Assembly (NCBI RefSeq): GCF_001456935.1
Contig: NZ_KQ758487.1
Location: 51,070 to 115,069 of the forward strand
From: [Bacillus] enclensis
GTDB taxonomy: Bacteria > Bacillota > Bacilli > Bacillales > Bacillaceae_B
DNA length: 64,000 nt
Direction of reading: 5' to 3'
The number at the start of each line of letters is the position of its first letter. Position 1 is the stretch's first letter. The position numbers were made by a program, and so were the translations under genes. Positions 17,989 through 25,486 of the stretch are shown here, piece by piece. The notes under the pieces are model-generated. The model had not been told where the DNA came from. It was given only the letters and a program-made list of their open reading frames with translations, and searched no databases.

Positions 17989-18546
17989 GTGGATGATCTA
18001 GAGCTCATCAAGAGAGCGAAACAAGGCGATCTGTCCGCCTACAGCAAACTGATCACTATTTATTCCCCCGTTGTGGAACGGTTCGCTTATCAGATGGGAA
18101 ATCACATTGATGACATACCGGACATCAGCCAGGAGGTTTTCATCAGGGTCTACCGGTTCATCGACGGGTTCACCCATGCGAAGTTCACTACCTGGTTATA
18201 TAAAATAACACTGAATGTATCGAGGGATTTCAAAAGAAAAGAGAATCAACATGCAAAGCGGCTTCAAAAAGTATTGAACGAACCGGGTGAAGGTGCAGTC
18301 CAAGAGAATGTACAATTAATAAGGGAAGAAGAGGATCGTGTTCTCCATGAGTGCATCCAGGAACTCGACGACAAATACAGGGCACCGATCATCCTTTATT
18401 ATTTCCACGAAAGAAAATATGAAGAGATCGCAGACATTCTCTCTGTCAATCTTTCCACCATAAAAACAAGGATCCTGAGAGGGAAAGGTTTGTTGAAAAA
18501 ATTGCTTGAAGAAGCGGAAAACGGGGAGGGGACAATCAATGGATGA
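17989..18546 (+). CDS. ECF-type RNA polymerase sigma factor
   Basis: An alternative sigma factor of 185 residues with this start. Region 2 runs from about 10 to 80 (DLSAYSKLITIYSP to DISQEVFIRVYRFIDGF and TWLYKITLNVSRDFKR). Region 4 lies in the C-terminal third, with the HTH at YEEIADILSVNLSTIKTRILRGKG. I chose GTG 17989 because AAGGAGAG precedes it and because in-frame ATGs at 17920 and 17968 have no good site; the first also overlaps the ECF-like promoter. It overlaps the next gene by eight bases (ATGGATGA). Its regulon cannot be read from here. Confidence 0.88.
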   Translation: MDDLELIKRAKQGDLSAYSKLITIYSPVVERFAYQMGNHIDDIPDISQEVFIRVYRFIDGFTHAKFTTWLYKITLNVSRDFKRKENQHAKRLQKVLNEPGEGAVQENVQLIREEEDRVLHECIQELDDKYRAPIILYYFHERKYEEIADILSVNLSTIKTRILRGKGLLKKLLEEAENGEGTING

Positions 18547-19804
18547 TAAAAGGTTTGATAAAAGGATGGAACTGCTTGACAGGTCATATAAGAAAATGCC
18601 AGTTCAGACGGATGCAAGTGACATCATCAAAGCCATCAGGGAGGAACAAAACCAATCTGTCAAAAAGCGCAGACCCCTCATTCACTGGCCTTATGCCGCC
18701 AGCTTCTTGGGTGTCCTTCTGATAGGGACCGTTTTGGCGCTTCAATTGACGATGGGCGGCGATAAACCTGGTGATGGAGAAGGACAAAGCCGTCAGGCGG
18801 CCAAGCAGCCGCATAAAAACGAAACGCTTCAGGCAGAAATGAAGGATGCAGAAGCTCTCTATGACCTCAGGAAAACACAGGCGATGGAGCGGCTCGGCTT
18901 TAATGAGGCAACCTTCAGCACCACACAGCTCGATAAGGATGCAAAAGGCCACTTGGTTTATGTGGAATCGATTCCCAAGCGTGATTATCCGCTTGGAGAG
19001 AAACTTGACTGGGTGGATCGGGGGAAGGACTGGATCGAAGAGTCACTGAGGACCCCGGATATGATGATAAGAAGCCTCAAGGACGGGATCCCAATGACGG
19101 AAGCTGAAGTGTGGACCAAAGAGTTCATGGAAAAACAGACTGATCTGCTGCCCATCTATGAGGTCAAATTGAATGAATACAAAGAAGCGTGGGAACCGCA
19201 TATAGAGAATGGGGAAATCAATATGAAGAGCCTGAATGCCCCTCAACCGTATCCAGGTGAATTCAGAAAGATGCTCGACGGAATCACGAACAATGCCGTT
19301 CAACTGACTTACAATGAAAAGGAAGACATACTGGAAACATCAATAAACTTTGAGTATTTGGATATGATATCAGGCAGCGCCCTTCCGGATGTGTACGTAT
19401 CCTATATGAAAACGCGGCAGTCAATCCTGAAAGCCGGGGAGTTTACAACCTCATGGAAGGAAGCGGGGGACCGCCTCATTCTTTTGGAACAATTGTTGAA
19501 GGAACTTCCCGAGGATTCCGCATTCAGAAATGAAGTAAGCAGGGATTTTGATTTGCTCTATCATTATTTTGTGAACGGGGGTGTCGATCAGCCGATTTTT
19601 TCAGAAAATGGCAGGCTGAAACCCGAAGTGCAGGAAGCGTATGAATATGTAGCAAAAACATATCCTTCATATGAAACCGGAGGCAAAGTAAAAGAAGTGC
19701 TGGAGGAACTGAGTGAATCAGATTATATGGAACCTGAGCGCTGGGTCCAGAATCCGCCGGTCATTATATCCTCCGAAACGGAAGATATATACGAAAGTCA
19801 GTAA
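18539..19804 (+). CDS. Probable transmembrane anti-sigma factor, large extracytoplasmic domain
   Basis: A 421-residue protein with a cytoplasmic N-terminal segment of about 48 residues, one transmembrane helix at about 50-72 (WPYAASFLGVLLIGTVLAL) and about 345 residues outside the membrane, rich in Glu, Lys and Tyr. The extracytoplasmic part matches no family I know. Position after, and overlapping, the ECF sigma gene makes an anti-sigma role likely, although no clear ZAS zinc motif is visible. GGGGAGGGG precedes ATG 18539. The unusually large outer part could be a sensor. Confidence 0.72.
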   Translation: MDDKRFDKRMELLDRSYKKMPVQTDASDIIKAIREEQNQSVKKRRPLIHWPYAASFLGVLLIGTVLALQLTMGGDKPGDGEGQSRQAAKQPHKNETLQAEMKDAEALYDLRKTQAMERLGFNEATFSTTQLDKDAKGHLVYVESIPKRDYPLGEKLDWVDRGKDWIEESLRTPDMMIRSLKDGIPMTEAEVWTKEFMEKQTDLLPIYEVKLNEYKEAWEPHIENGEINMKSLNAPQPYPGEFRKMLDGITNNAVQLTYNEKEDILETSINFEYLDMISGSALPDVYVSYMKTRQSILKAGEFTTSWKEAGDRLILLEQLLKELPEDSAFRNEVSRDFDLLYHYFVNGGVDQPIFSENGRLKPEVQEAYEYVAKTYPSYETGGKVKEVLEELSESDYMEPERWVQNPPVIISSETEDIYESQ

Positions 19805-19919
19805 AAAGCAAATATAGCCAATTGTTTTAATAATGAGGAAAATAGGGAAACATAACTAGTGAGATACGCATTTTTTAGATGAATGAAAGGAATAATCGAT
19901 GCTCCTGTATAATTCCTTT

Positions 19920-19948
19920 TTGCCGAAAACCATAATCTATGGTATAAT
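19920..19948 (+). promoter_or_regulatory. Sigma-A promoter of yugI
   Basis: -35 TTGCCG at 19920-19925, a 17-base spacer, and extended -10 TGGTATAAT ending at 19948. Confidence 0.7.
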
Positions 19949-19999
19949 CTAAAATTGCGTGTAAAAGAGAAAAATAATATATATACTAGGAGTGTTACC

Positions 20000-20407
20000 A
20001 TGACTACAAAATTCGAAACAGGATCTGTTGTAACAGGTAAAGTTACAGGCATCCAGCCATACGGAGCATTTGTTGCACTAGACGAAGAAACACAAGGACT
20101 TGTTCATATCTCTGAAATCACACACGGTTTCGTAAAGGATGTAAATGAGCACCTTTCAGTAGGAGACGAAGTAAAGGTTAAAGTATTATCAGTGGACGAA
20201 GCAGCTGGTAAAATCAGCCTTTCAATCCGTGCTACAGAAGAAGCTCCTGCACCACAAGCAAAGCCTGCGGCAGCTAAAAAAGCACGCCGTCAAGGAAGTG
20301 TGAAACCGGCAGCTGAAGAAACAACTCCAGCTGGCTTCAACACACTTAAAGACAAGCTTGAAGAGTGGATCGAGCAATCTGAACGTGAAGATCTAATCAA
20401 GAAGTAA
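20000..20407 (+). CDS. yugI: General stress protein 13, S1 RNA-binding domain (YugI)
   Basis: A 135-residue protein (B. subtilis YugI 130) with one S1/OB domain at about residues 5-75. Family motifs are GSVVTGKVTGIQPYGAFVAL, GLVHISEI and VKVKVLSVDEAAGKISLSI. An Ala/Lys-rich basic linker and an acidic C-terminal helix follow. S1 proteins of this type bind RNA or ribosomes; GSP13 is stress-induced in B. subtilis. ATG 20000 is preceded by AGGAGTG. It has its own promoter and terminator. Confidence 0.93.
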   Translation: MTTKFETGSVVTGKVTGIQPYGAFVALDEETQGLVHISEITHGFVKDVNEHLSVGDEVKVKVLSVDEAAGKISLSIRATEEAPAPQAKPAAAKKARRQGSVKPAAEETTPAGFNTLKDKLEEWIEQSEREDLIKK

Positions 20408-20414
20408 TAGATTG

Positions 20415-20453
20415 AAGACCGCCCGGCTGTCCAAGCCGAGGCGGTCTTTTTTT
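20415..20453 (+). terminator. Terminator of yugI
   Basis: AAGACCGCC and GGCGGTCTT with an inner CGGC/GCCG stem, followed by TTTTTTT. Confidence 0.92.
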
Positions 20454-20525
20454 ACAATATAAAGGAAATAAAAGATTTATACCGAATAGGTGTATTAAGG
20501 GGAAACGAAAGGAGAGTGTCAAGTA

Positions 20526-21098
20526 ATGATGATGGAAGAAGAATTAAATGGTTTTGTAAAAACAAAACCTTGTACACACATCCTTTACTGTTACCACAAC
20601 ATAGATATGTATATAAAAAAGGTGACTGCCTATCTTGTGGATGGGGTGAAGTCTGGGGAGACGGTCATCCTGATCGAGAGTGAAAAAAACCTGAATGCTA
20701 TGAACGAGCGTTTAAAAGCTGATTTGACGGATGATCAAATGAAACGGGTACATATAATCAGTAATTTCGATTTTTACCTGTCAAGCGGAAGTTATCATCC
20801 GCCGGCCATCTATGAGCAATTAATGAAGATCTACACACTATATTTCAACGGTGATACCCCGTTCAGAACCTGGACAAATGTAGAGTGGGGAGCGCTTGAG
20901 AACCCCGCACACATCGTGGATTGGTTCGAAAAAGAAACGGATAAATTGGTTAATGAACAGCAGCTTACTCTTGTGTGTGCATATGAAGCAGAAAAAATGC
21001 CGGCAGATATGCAGGCGATACTAGAACAAAGTCATCCTCATATCATGACTGACGAAGACCTTATCGAATCAACTTTACACAATAAAATCAAGCTGTAA
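20526..21098 (+). CDS. MEDS-domain protein (DcmR-type sensory domain)
   Basis: A 190-residue soluble protein that looks like a stand-alone MEDS domain (about 20-180). Visible are HILYCYHNIDMYIKKVTAYL, a LVDGVKSGETVILIES strand pair and CAYEAEKMP near the end. The domain is a RecA-like fold also seen in DcmR and before some histidine kinases; ligands are largely unknown. No effector domain is attached. GAAAGGAGAG precedes paired ATG codons; the second may also serve. It lies just upstream of the aldehyde dehydrogenase but has its own terminator. Confidence 0.82.
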   Translation: MMMEEELNGFVKTKPCTHILYCYHNIDMYIKKVTAYLVDGVKSGETVILIESEKNLNAMNERLKADLTDDQMKRVHIISNFDFYLSSGSYHPPAIYEQLMKIYTLYFNGDTPFRTWTNVEWGALENPAHIVDWFEKETDKLVNEQQLTLVCAYEAEKMPADMQAILEQSHPHIMTDEDLIESTLHNKIKL

Positions 21099-21105
21099 AC
21101 AGGAA

Positions 21106-21144
21106 AAGCGGCGAATTCCAAAAGAGGAATCCGCCGCTTGTTTT
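21106..21144 (+). terminator. Terminator after the MEDS gene
   Basis: AAGCGGCGAATTCC and GGAATCCGCCGCTT form the stem, with one mismatch, then TGTTTT. Confidence 0.88.
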
Positions 21145-21194
21145 ATGTGCAGCAAATAATTTGGCGAAAAATAAATAATTTTCAAACAATATAC

Positions 21195-21223
21195 TTGTCC
21201 GTACAACTCTTATCTACTATAAT
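21195..21223 (+). promoter_or_regulatory. Sigma-A promoter of the aldehyde dehydrogenase operon
   Basis: -35 TTGTCC at 21195-21200, a 17-base spacer, and -10 TATAAT at 21218-21223. Confidence 0.75.
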
Positions 21224-21229
21224 GATAAA

Positions 21230-21243
21230 TGAAAGCGCTTTAA
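21230..21243 (+). promoter_or_regulatory. cre-like CcpA site over the transcription start
   Basis: TGAAAGCGCTTTAA starts seven bases after the -10 and covers the expected transcription start. It differs from TGWAARCGYTWNCW only at the penultimate C. Such placement usually means CcpA repression. Confidence 0.65.
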
Positions 21244-21278
21244 TAGATAGGGGTACATAACAATCGGGAGGGAATACA

Positions 21279-22799
21279 ATGCTTTATAACAATCCGAATA
21301 CAGAAGGTTCACTGGTTCAATTCAAAGACACATATGATAACTTCATCGGCGGTGAATTTGTTCCGCCGGCAAGTGGAGAGTACTTCGAGAATGTTTCACC
21401 TGTAACCGGAAAAGTATTTACGAAAATCGCACGCTCAAACGAAGCGGATGTGGAAAAGGCCCTGGATGCAGCGCATGCAGCGAAGGATGCCTGGGGGAAA
21501 ACGTCCGTAGCTGAAAGATCGTCCATTTTAAATAAAATCGCCGATCGTATTGAAGAAAACCTGGAAATGCTTGCAGTGGCCGAAACATGGGATAACGGAA
21601 AACCCGTCCGTGAGACATTAGCTGCAGATTTGCCGTTAGCGGTCGATCACTTCCGTTATTTTGCAGGCTGCATCAGAGCGCAGGAGGGGTCCGTCGGCGA
21701 GCTTGATCAAGACACGGTATCTTACCATTTCCATGAACCGATCGGGGTAGTGGGACAAATCATCCCTTGGAACTTCCCGATTCTGATGGCTACTTGGAAG
21801 CTTGCTCCTGCCCTGGCTGCCGGAAACTGTGTTATCCTGAAGCCGGCAGAACAAACACCTGCTTCCATCATGGTTCTTGTGGAATTAATCCAGGATCTGC
21901 TTCCAAAAGGGGTATTAAACGTCGTTCAAGGGTTTGGTGTTGAAGCAGGTAAGCCGCTTGCACAAAGTAAGCGCATCGGCAAGGTTGCCTTCACAGGGGA
22001 AACAACGACCGGACGCCTGATCATGCAATATGCGTCTCAAAACATCATTCCTGTGACGCTTGAGCTCGGCGGTAAATCACCGAACATCTTCTTTGAAGAT
22101 ATCATGAATGAAGATGATGATTTCCTTGATAAAGCGGTAGAAGGCTTCGTTATGTTCGCGCTGAACCAAGGGGAAGTATGTACATGTCCTTCAAGGGCGC
22201 TTATCCAGGAATCGATCTATGACAAGTTCATGGAAAGAGCGATTGAGCGTGTGAAGCAAATCAAGCAGGGCAACCCGCTGGATACAGATACGATGCTTGG
22301 CGCACAAGCTTCTCAGGAACAATTGGATAAAATCCTTTCTTACATCGAAATCGGTAAACAAGAAGGAGCAGAATGTCTAATCGGCGGAGAGCAAAACAAA
22401 TTAGACGGTGATCATGAAACAGGTTTCTACGTGAAGCCTACTGTATTTAAAGGCGACAATAGCATGCGTATCTTCCAAGAAGAGATATTTGGCCCGGTTG
22501 TCTCAGTTACAACCTTCAAAACGAAGGAAGAGGCACTTGAAATTGCCAATGACACACTTTACGGCCTGGGAGCGGGAGTCTGGACCCGTGATATGAATAC
22601 TGCTTACCGTTTCGGCAGGGAAATCCAGGCGGGACGCGTATGGACAAACTGTTACCACCAATACCCTGCACATGCAGCATTCGGCGGATACAAAATGTCC
22701 GGTATCGGCCGTGAAAATCATAAGATGATGCTGTCACACTATCAACAAACGAAGAATCTATTGGTCAGCTACAGCCCTAAGAAGTTAGGATTCTTCTAA
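21279..22799 (+). CDS. Aldehyde dehydrogenase, AcoD/ExaC-type
   Basis: NAD-dependent oxidation of an aldehyde, probably acetaldehyde, to the acid in the cytoplasm. It has 506 residues. Visible are the cofactor-site [41 protein letters not shown], the catalytic Glu in [14 protein letters not shown] and the catalytic Cys in [14 protein letters not shown]. The length, the CTCPSR motif and the DUF779 partner one base downstream are typical of the acetaldehyde dehydrogenase II group. GGGAGGGAAT gives the start. A cre-like site lies before it. Confidence 0.93.
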   Translation: MLYNNPNTEGSLVQFKDTYDNFIGGEFVPPASGEYFENVSPVTGKVFTKIARSNEADVEKALDAAHAAKDAWGKTSVAERSSILNKIADRIEENLEMLAVAETWDNGKPVRETLAADLPLAVDHFRYFAGCIRAQEGSVGELDQDTVSYHFHEPIGVVGQIIPWNFPILMATWKLAPALAAGNCVILKPAEQTPASIMVLVELIQDLLPKGVLNVVQGFGVEAGKPLAQSKRIGKVAFTGETTTGRLIMQYASQNIIPVTLELGGKSPNIFFEDIMNEDDDFLDKAVEGFVMFALNQGEVCTCPSRALIQESIYDKFMERAIERVKQIKQGNPLDTDTMLGAQASQEQLDKILSYIEIGKQEGAECLIGGEQNKLDGDHETGFYVKPTVFKGDNSMRIFQEEIFGPVVSVTTFKTKEEALEIANDTLYGLGAGVWTRDMNTAYRFGREIQAGRVWTNCYHQYPAHAAFGGYKMSGIGRENHKMMLSHYQQTKNLLVSYSPKKLGFF

Positions 22800-22800
22800 A

Positions 22801-23133
22801 ATGGAAAATAGACTGGAGGCGACAGAGCAGGCCGTCCAATTGATTGAAAAGGTTAAGAGCAAGCACGGACCTCTCCTTTTCCATCAATCAGGAGGCTGCT
22901 GTGACGGTAGTTCCCCGATGTGTTTGAGCCAGGATGATTTGATCATTGGTGACAGCGATGTATTGGTGGGTACTGTGGCTGATTGTCCTTTCTATATGAA
23001 CTCACAGCAATATGAATACTGGAAGCATTTTAAGATCATATTGGATGTGAAGCCAGGGAGGGGAGGCGTGTTCTCTTTGGAATCCACCGAAGGCATGAGA
23101 TTCATCACGGATTCCGAATTGATTAAGTCTTAG
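22801..23133 (+). CDS. DUF779 protein, partner of aldehyde dehydrogenase
   Basis: A 110-residue soluble protein matching the DUF779 family by eye: SGGCCDGSSPMCL near residue 36 with a Cys pair and a third Cys, then DCPFYMNSQQYEYWKH and DVKPGRGGVFSLES. The conserved cysteines suggest metal or redox chemistry, but the function is unproven. It starts one base after the aldehyde dehydrogenase stop, so the two are co-translated. DUF779 genes commonly sit beside this dehydrogenase type. Confidence 0.9.
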   Translation: MENRLEATEQAVQLIEKVKSKHGPLLFHQSGGCCDGSSPMCLSQDDLIIGDSDVLVGTVADCPFYMNSQQYEYWKHFKIILDVKPGRGGVFSLESTEGMRFITDSELIKS

Positions 23134-23175
23134 TCTTCTGGGGAAGTTCTAATCTTATTAACAGAATAATAGTGT

Positions 23176-23211
23176 AAAAAGACAACTTATTTCATTAAGT
23201 TGTCTTTTTTT
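23176..23211 (+). terminator. Terminator of the aldehyde dehydrogenase operon
   Basis: AAAAAGACAACTTA pairs with TAAGTTGTCTTTTT around a 6-base loop. Confidence 0.93.
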
Positions 23212-23224
23212 AATAGTTATTAAT

Positions 23225-23239
23225 TTATAATTATTATAA
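23225..23239 (+). promoter_or_regulatory. PerR box, perfect match, upstream of catalase
   Basis: TTATAATTATTATAA matches the PerR consensus TTATAATNATTATAA at every defined position. It ends eight bases before the catalase -35. Confidence 0.9.
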
Positions 23240-23246
23240 TTTATTA

Positions 23247-23274
23247 TTGACTTTCATTCTCAATTGATTAAAAT
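23247..23274 (+). promoter_or_regulatory. Sigma-A promoter of the catalase gene
   Basis: -35 TTGACT at 23247-23252, a 16-base spacer, and -10 TAAAAT at 23269-23274. Confidence 0.65.
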
Positions 23275-23289
23275 AAAAATATACTTACT

Positions 23290-23304
23290 TAATAATTATT
23301 CTAA
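23290..23304 (+). promoter_or_regulatory. Second PerR-like box in the catalase leader
   Basis: TAATAATTATTCTAA matches 12 of 14 defined positions of the PerR consensus. It lies between the promoter and the ribosome site. Confidence 0.55.
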
Positions 23305-23321
23305 TTAAAGGAGAGTTCAAT

Positions 23322-24782
23322 ATGGATAGAAATAAATTAACGACAAACCAAGGTGCGCCAATCGGCGATAATCAGAACTCGATGACAGCGGGACGCAGGG
23401 GACCGTCCTTGTTGGAGGATTATCAATTGATTGAAAAACTGGCACACTTCGACAGGGAGCGAGTACCTGAACGAGTCGTGCATGCAAGGGGAGCGGGTGC
23501 CCACGGTGTATTCATCACAAAAAAAAGCATGAAGAAATATACGAAAGCACAATTTCTGCAAAACCCCGGGACTGAAACGCCGGTATTTGCACGTTTTTCA
23601 ACTGTCATCCACGGACAGCATTCTCCTGAAACGTTAAGGGATCCACGAGGGTTTGCCGTGAAATTTTACACGGAAGAAGGAAACTGGGACTTCGTAGGGA
23701 ATAACCTCCCTGTCTTCTTCATCCGCGATGCCATGAAGTTCCCGGACATGGTACATTCCTTAAAGCCGGATCCGCGGACAAATATCCAGGACGGGGAGCG
23801 CTATTGGGATTTCATGTCCTTGTCTCCGGAATCGACCAATATGCTCGTCCATCTTTTCACCGATGAAGGGATTCCAGCCGGCTACCGCCAGATGAGGGGT
23901 TCAAGTGTTCATTCTTTCAAATGGGTGAATGAAGCAGGAAACACGGTTTATATCAAATTGAATTGGAAGCCGAAAGAGGGAATCGTGAATCTCTCGGCTG
24001 AAGAAGCGGCTGAAATCCAGGCTCATGACTTCAACCATTCAAGCCGCGACTTATACGAATCAATTGAAAAAGGAAATTACCCTGAGTGGGATCTATATGT
24101 ACAGATCCTCGATCCGATGGATATGGATTCATTCGATTTCGACCCGCTCGACGCAACGAAGGACTGGCCGGAAGAAGAAATCCCGTCCCATTTCGTTGGC
24201 ACGATGATTTTAAATCGGAATCCTGAGAACGTGTTTGCGGAGACGGAATCTGTCGGCTTCAATCCGGGAGTGCTCGTAAACGGCATGCTTCCTTCAGAAG
24301 ACAAACTGCTGCAGGGACGGCTATTCTCCTATTCCGATACGCAGCGCTACCGTATCGGGGCGAACTATCAGCAGCTGCCGATCAACTGCCCGTTTGCAAA
24401 AGTCAATAATTATCAAAGAGACGGTGCAATGCCATTCAAACAGCAAACGAGCCCGATCAATTATGAACCAAACAGCTTCTCCGGCGAGCCGAAGGAAGTG
24501 GAAGGCTACACAGAAGTGAATCAGCCTGTGAATGGCGAAAGGGGCCGGCAGAAGATCGAGAAGACTGATGACTTCGGCCAGGCAGGACGTGTGTACAGAA
24601 GCTATTCACCTGAAGTGAAGGCGCAGCTGGTGAAAAACCTTACTGCAGAGTTGAGTGCTGTCAGCGAACGCATCGCTCTCCGTGCAATCTGTAATTTCTA
24701 CCGCGCCGATGAGGAACTTGGGAAGAGGATTGCAGAAGGTGTGGGAGTGGATCTGACTCCGTATTTGGAATATGTGAAATAG
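23322..24782 (+). CDS. Monofunctional heme catalase, KatX/KatA type
   Basis: Converts hydrogen peroxide to water and oxygen. It has 486 residues (B. subtilis KatA 483). Visible are the distal His in VVHARGAGAHGVF, the distal Asn in FVGNNLPVFFIRD and the proximal heme Tyr in LFSYSDTQRYRIGANY. The substrate-side motif MRGSSVHSFKW resembles the spore catalase KatX more than vegetative KatA as I recall them. However, the long KatX N-terminal extension is absent and the gene has PerR boxes like katA. I therefore leave the symbol open. AAAGGAGAG gives the start. Confidence 0.93.
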   Translation: MDRNKLTTNQGAPIGDNQNSMTAGRRGPSLLEDYQLIEKLAHFDRERVPERVVHARGAGAHGVFITKKSMKKYTKAQFLQNPGTETPVFARFSTVIHGQHSPETLRDPRGFAVKFYTEEGNWDFVGNNLPVFFIRDAMKFPDMVHSLKPDPRTNIQDGERYWDFMSLSPESTNMLVHLFTDEGIPAGYRQMRGSSVHSFKWVNEAGNTVYIKLNWKPKEGIVNLSAEEAAEIQAHDFNHSSRDLYESIEKGNYPEWDLYVQILDPMDMDSFDFDPLDATKDWPEEEIPSHFVGTMILNRNPENVFAETESVGFNPGVLVNGMLPSEDKLLQGRLFSYSDTQRYRIGANYQQLPINCPFAKVNNYQRDGAMPFKQQTSPINYEPNSFSGEPKEVEGYTEVNQPVNGERGRQKIEKTDDFGQAGRVYRSYSPEVKAQLVKNLTAELSAVSERIALRAICNFYRADEELGKRIAEGVGVDLTPYLEYVK

Positions 24783-24855
24783 AGGTTTGTTGCGGAGTCG
24801 ACTCCATTATTGGGAGTTTTGGAATCGTTGCTAAGGATAGCTATTATTGTTGGAG

Positions 24856-24901
24856 TGCCAGTCACTTTTCGGTGTTTTCCGGGAGTGGCTGGTGCTTTTT
24901 T
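24856..24901 (+). terminator. Terminator after catalase
   Basis: GTGCCAGTCACT pairs with AGTGGCTGGTGC (mostly Watson-Crick with G-T pairs), followed by TTTTTT. Confidence 0.7.
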
Positions 24902-24979
24902 GTGGGTGCTGGTTTGGGGCGGGGGCTGTGTGGGGGTTTTGGGCTGATATTCGGATGGTGTCTGTTGCTTATTGGGATT

Positions 24980-25106
24980 TGCCGACAAAAAATAGGGGCT
25001 TGCCAACAATTATTGGGATTTGCCGACAAAAATTTAGAATTACCAACAATTTTTCCGATTTACCAACAAAAATCAATCACTTACCGACAATTCTTCAAAA
25101 ATCGAC
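24980..25106. repeat. Degenerate array, core TKCCRACAA, 20-21 bp period
   Basis: The core occurs at 24980, 25001, 25021, 25041, 25061 and 25082 (TGCCGACAA, TGCCAACAA, TGCCGACAA, TACCAACAA, TACCAACAA, TACCGACAA). It closes with ATCGACAAAT 18 bases after the last. It lies in the 700-base gap between the convergent catalase and rocR genes. Confidence 0.8.
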
Positions 25107-25215
25107 AAATTTCACCCGCGCTCTATTGCATGGAAATGCTGCCTGCCAGATGACAAATTGCAGGAGAGATGGGCAAACTTTTTTCATCCGTTTTAACGTC
25201 CGGAATTTAAATATA

Positions 25216-25325
25216 TCGCCCATTTACTCAAGTTTTCGCCCGATTTTTAAATATATCGTCCAAATTAATCTTATATCGACCAAATCAACAAGATATCGAC
25301 GATTCTTTAAAAATCGACAAATTTC
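25216..25325. repeat. Degenerate array, core TATCGNCC/TATCGAC, 20-bp period
   Basis: TCG cores at 25216, 25236, 25256, 25276 and 25296 are exactly 20 bases apart, with a closing unit at 25314. The closing segment (25303-25329) is nearly the same as that of the preceding array (25091-25117). The sequence between the two arrays shows no gene. Confidence 0.8.
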
Positions 25326-25427
25326 GCCTCCCCCTCGCTGTGCCACTCACCAATCCCATATCGGAGCTGGAGGGTGGTGTTTTGCGCCCCCAATCTCCAA
25401 CCTCAAATTCCATCCCCATCCCAATAC

Positions 25428-25459
25428 AAAAAAGCCACACCCCAACCCCGGGGCATGGC
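25428..25459 (-). terminator. Probable terminator of rocR
   Basis: On the minus strand GCCATGCCCC pairs with GGGGTGTGGC (mismatched in the middle), followed by TTTTTT. Confidence 0.6.
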
Positions 25460-25486
25460 CACTCCACCACAATACCAAACCTCACT

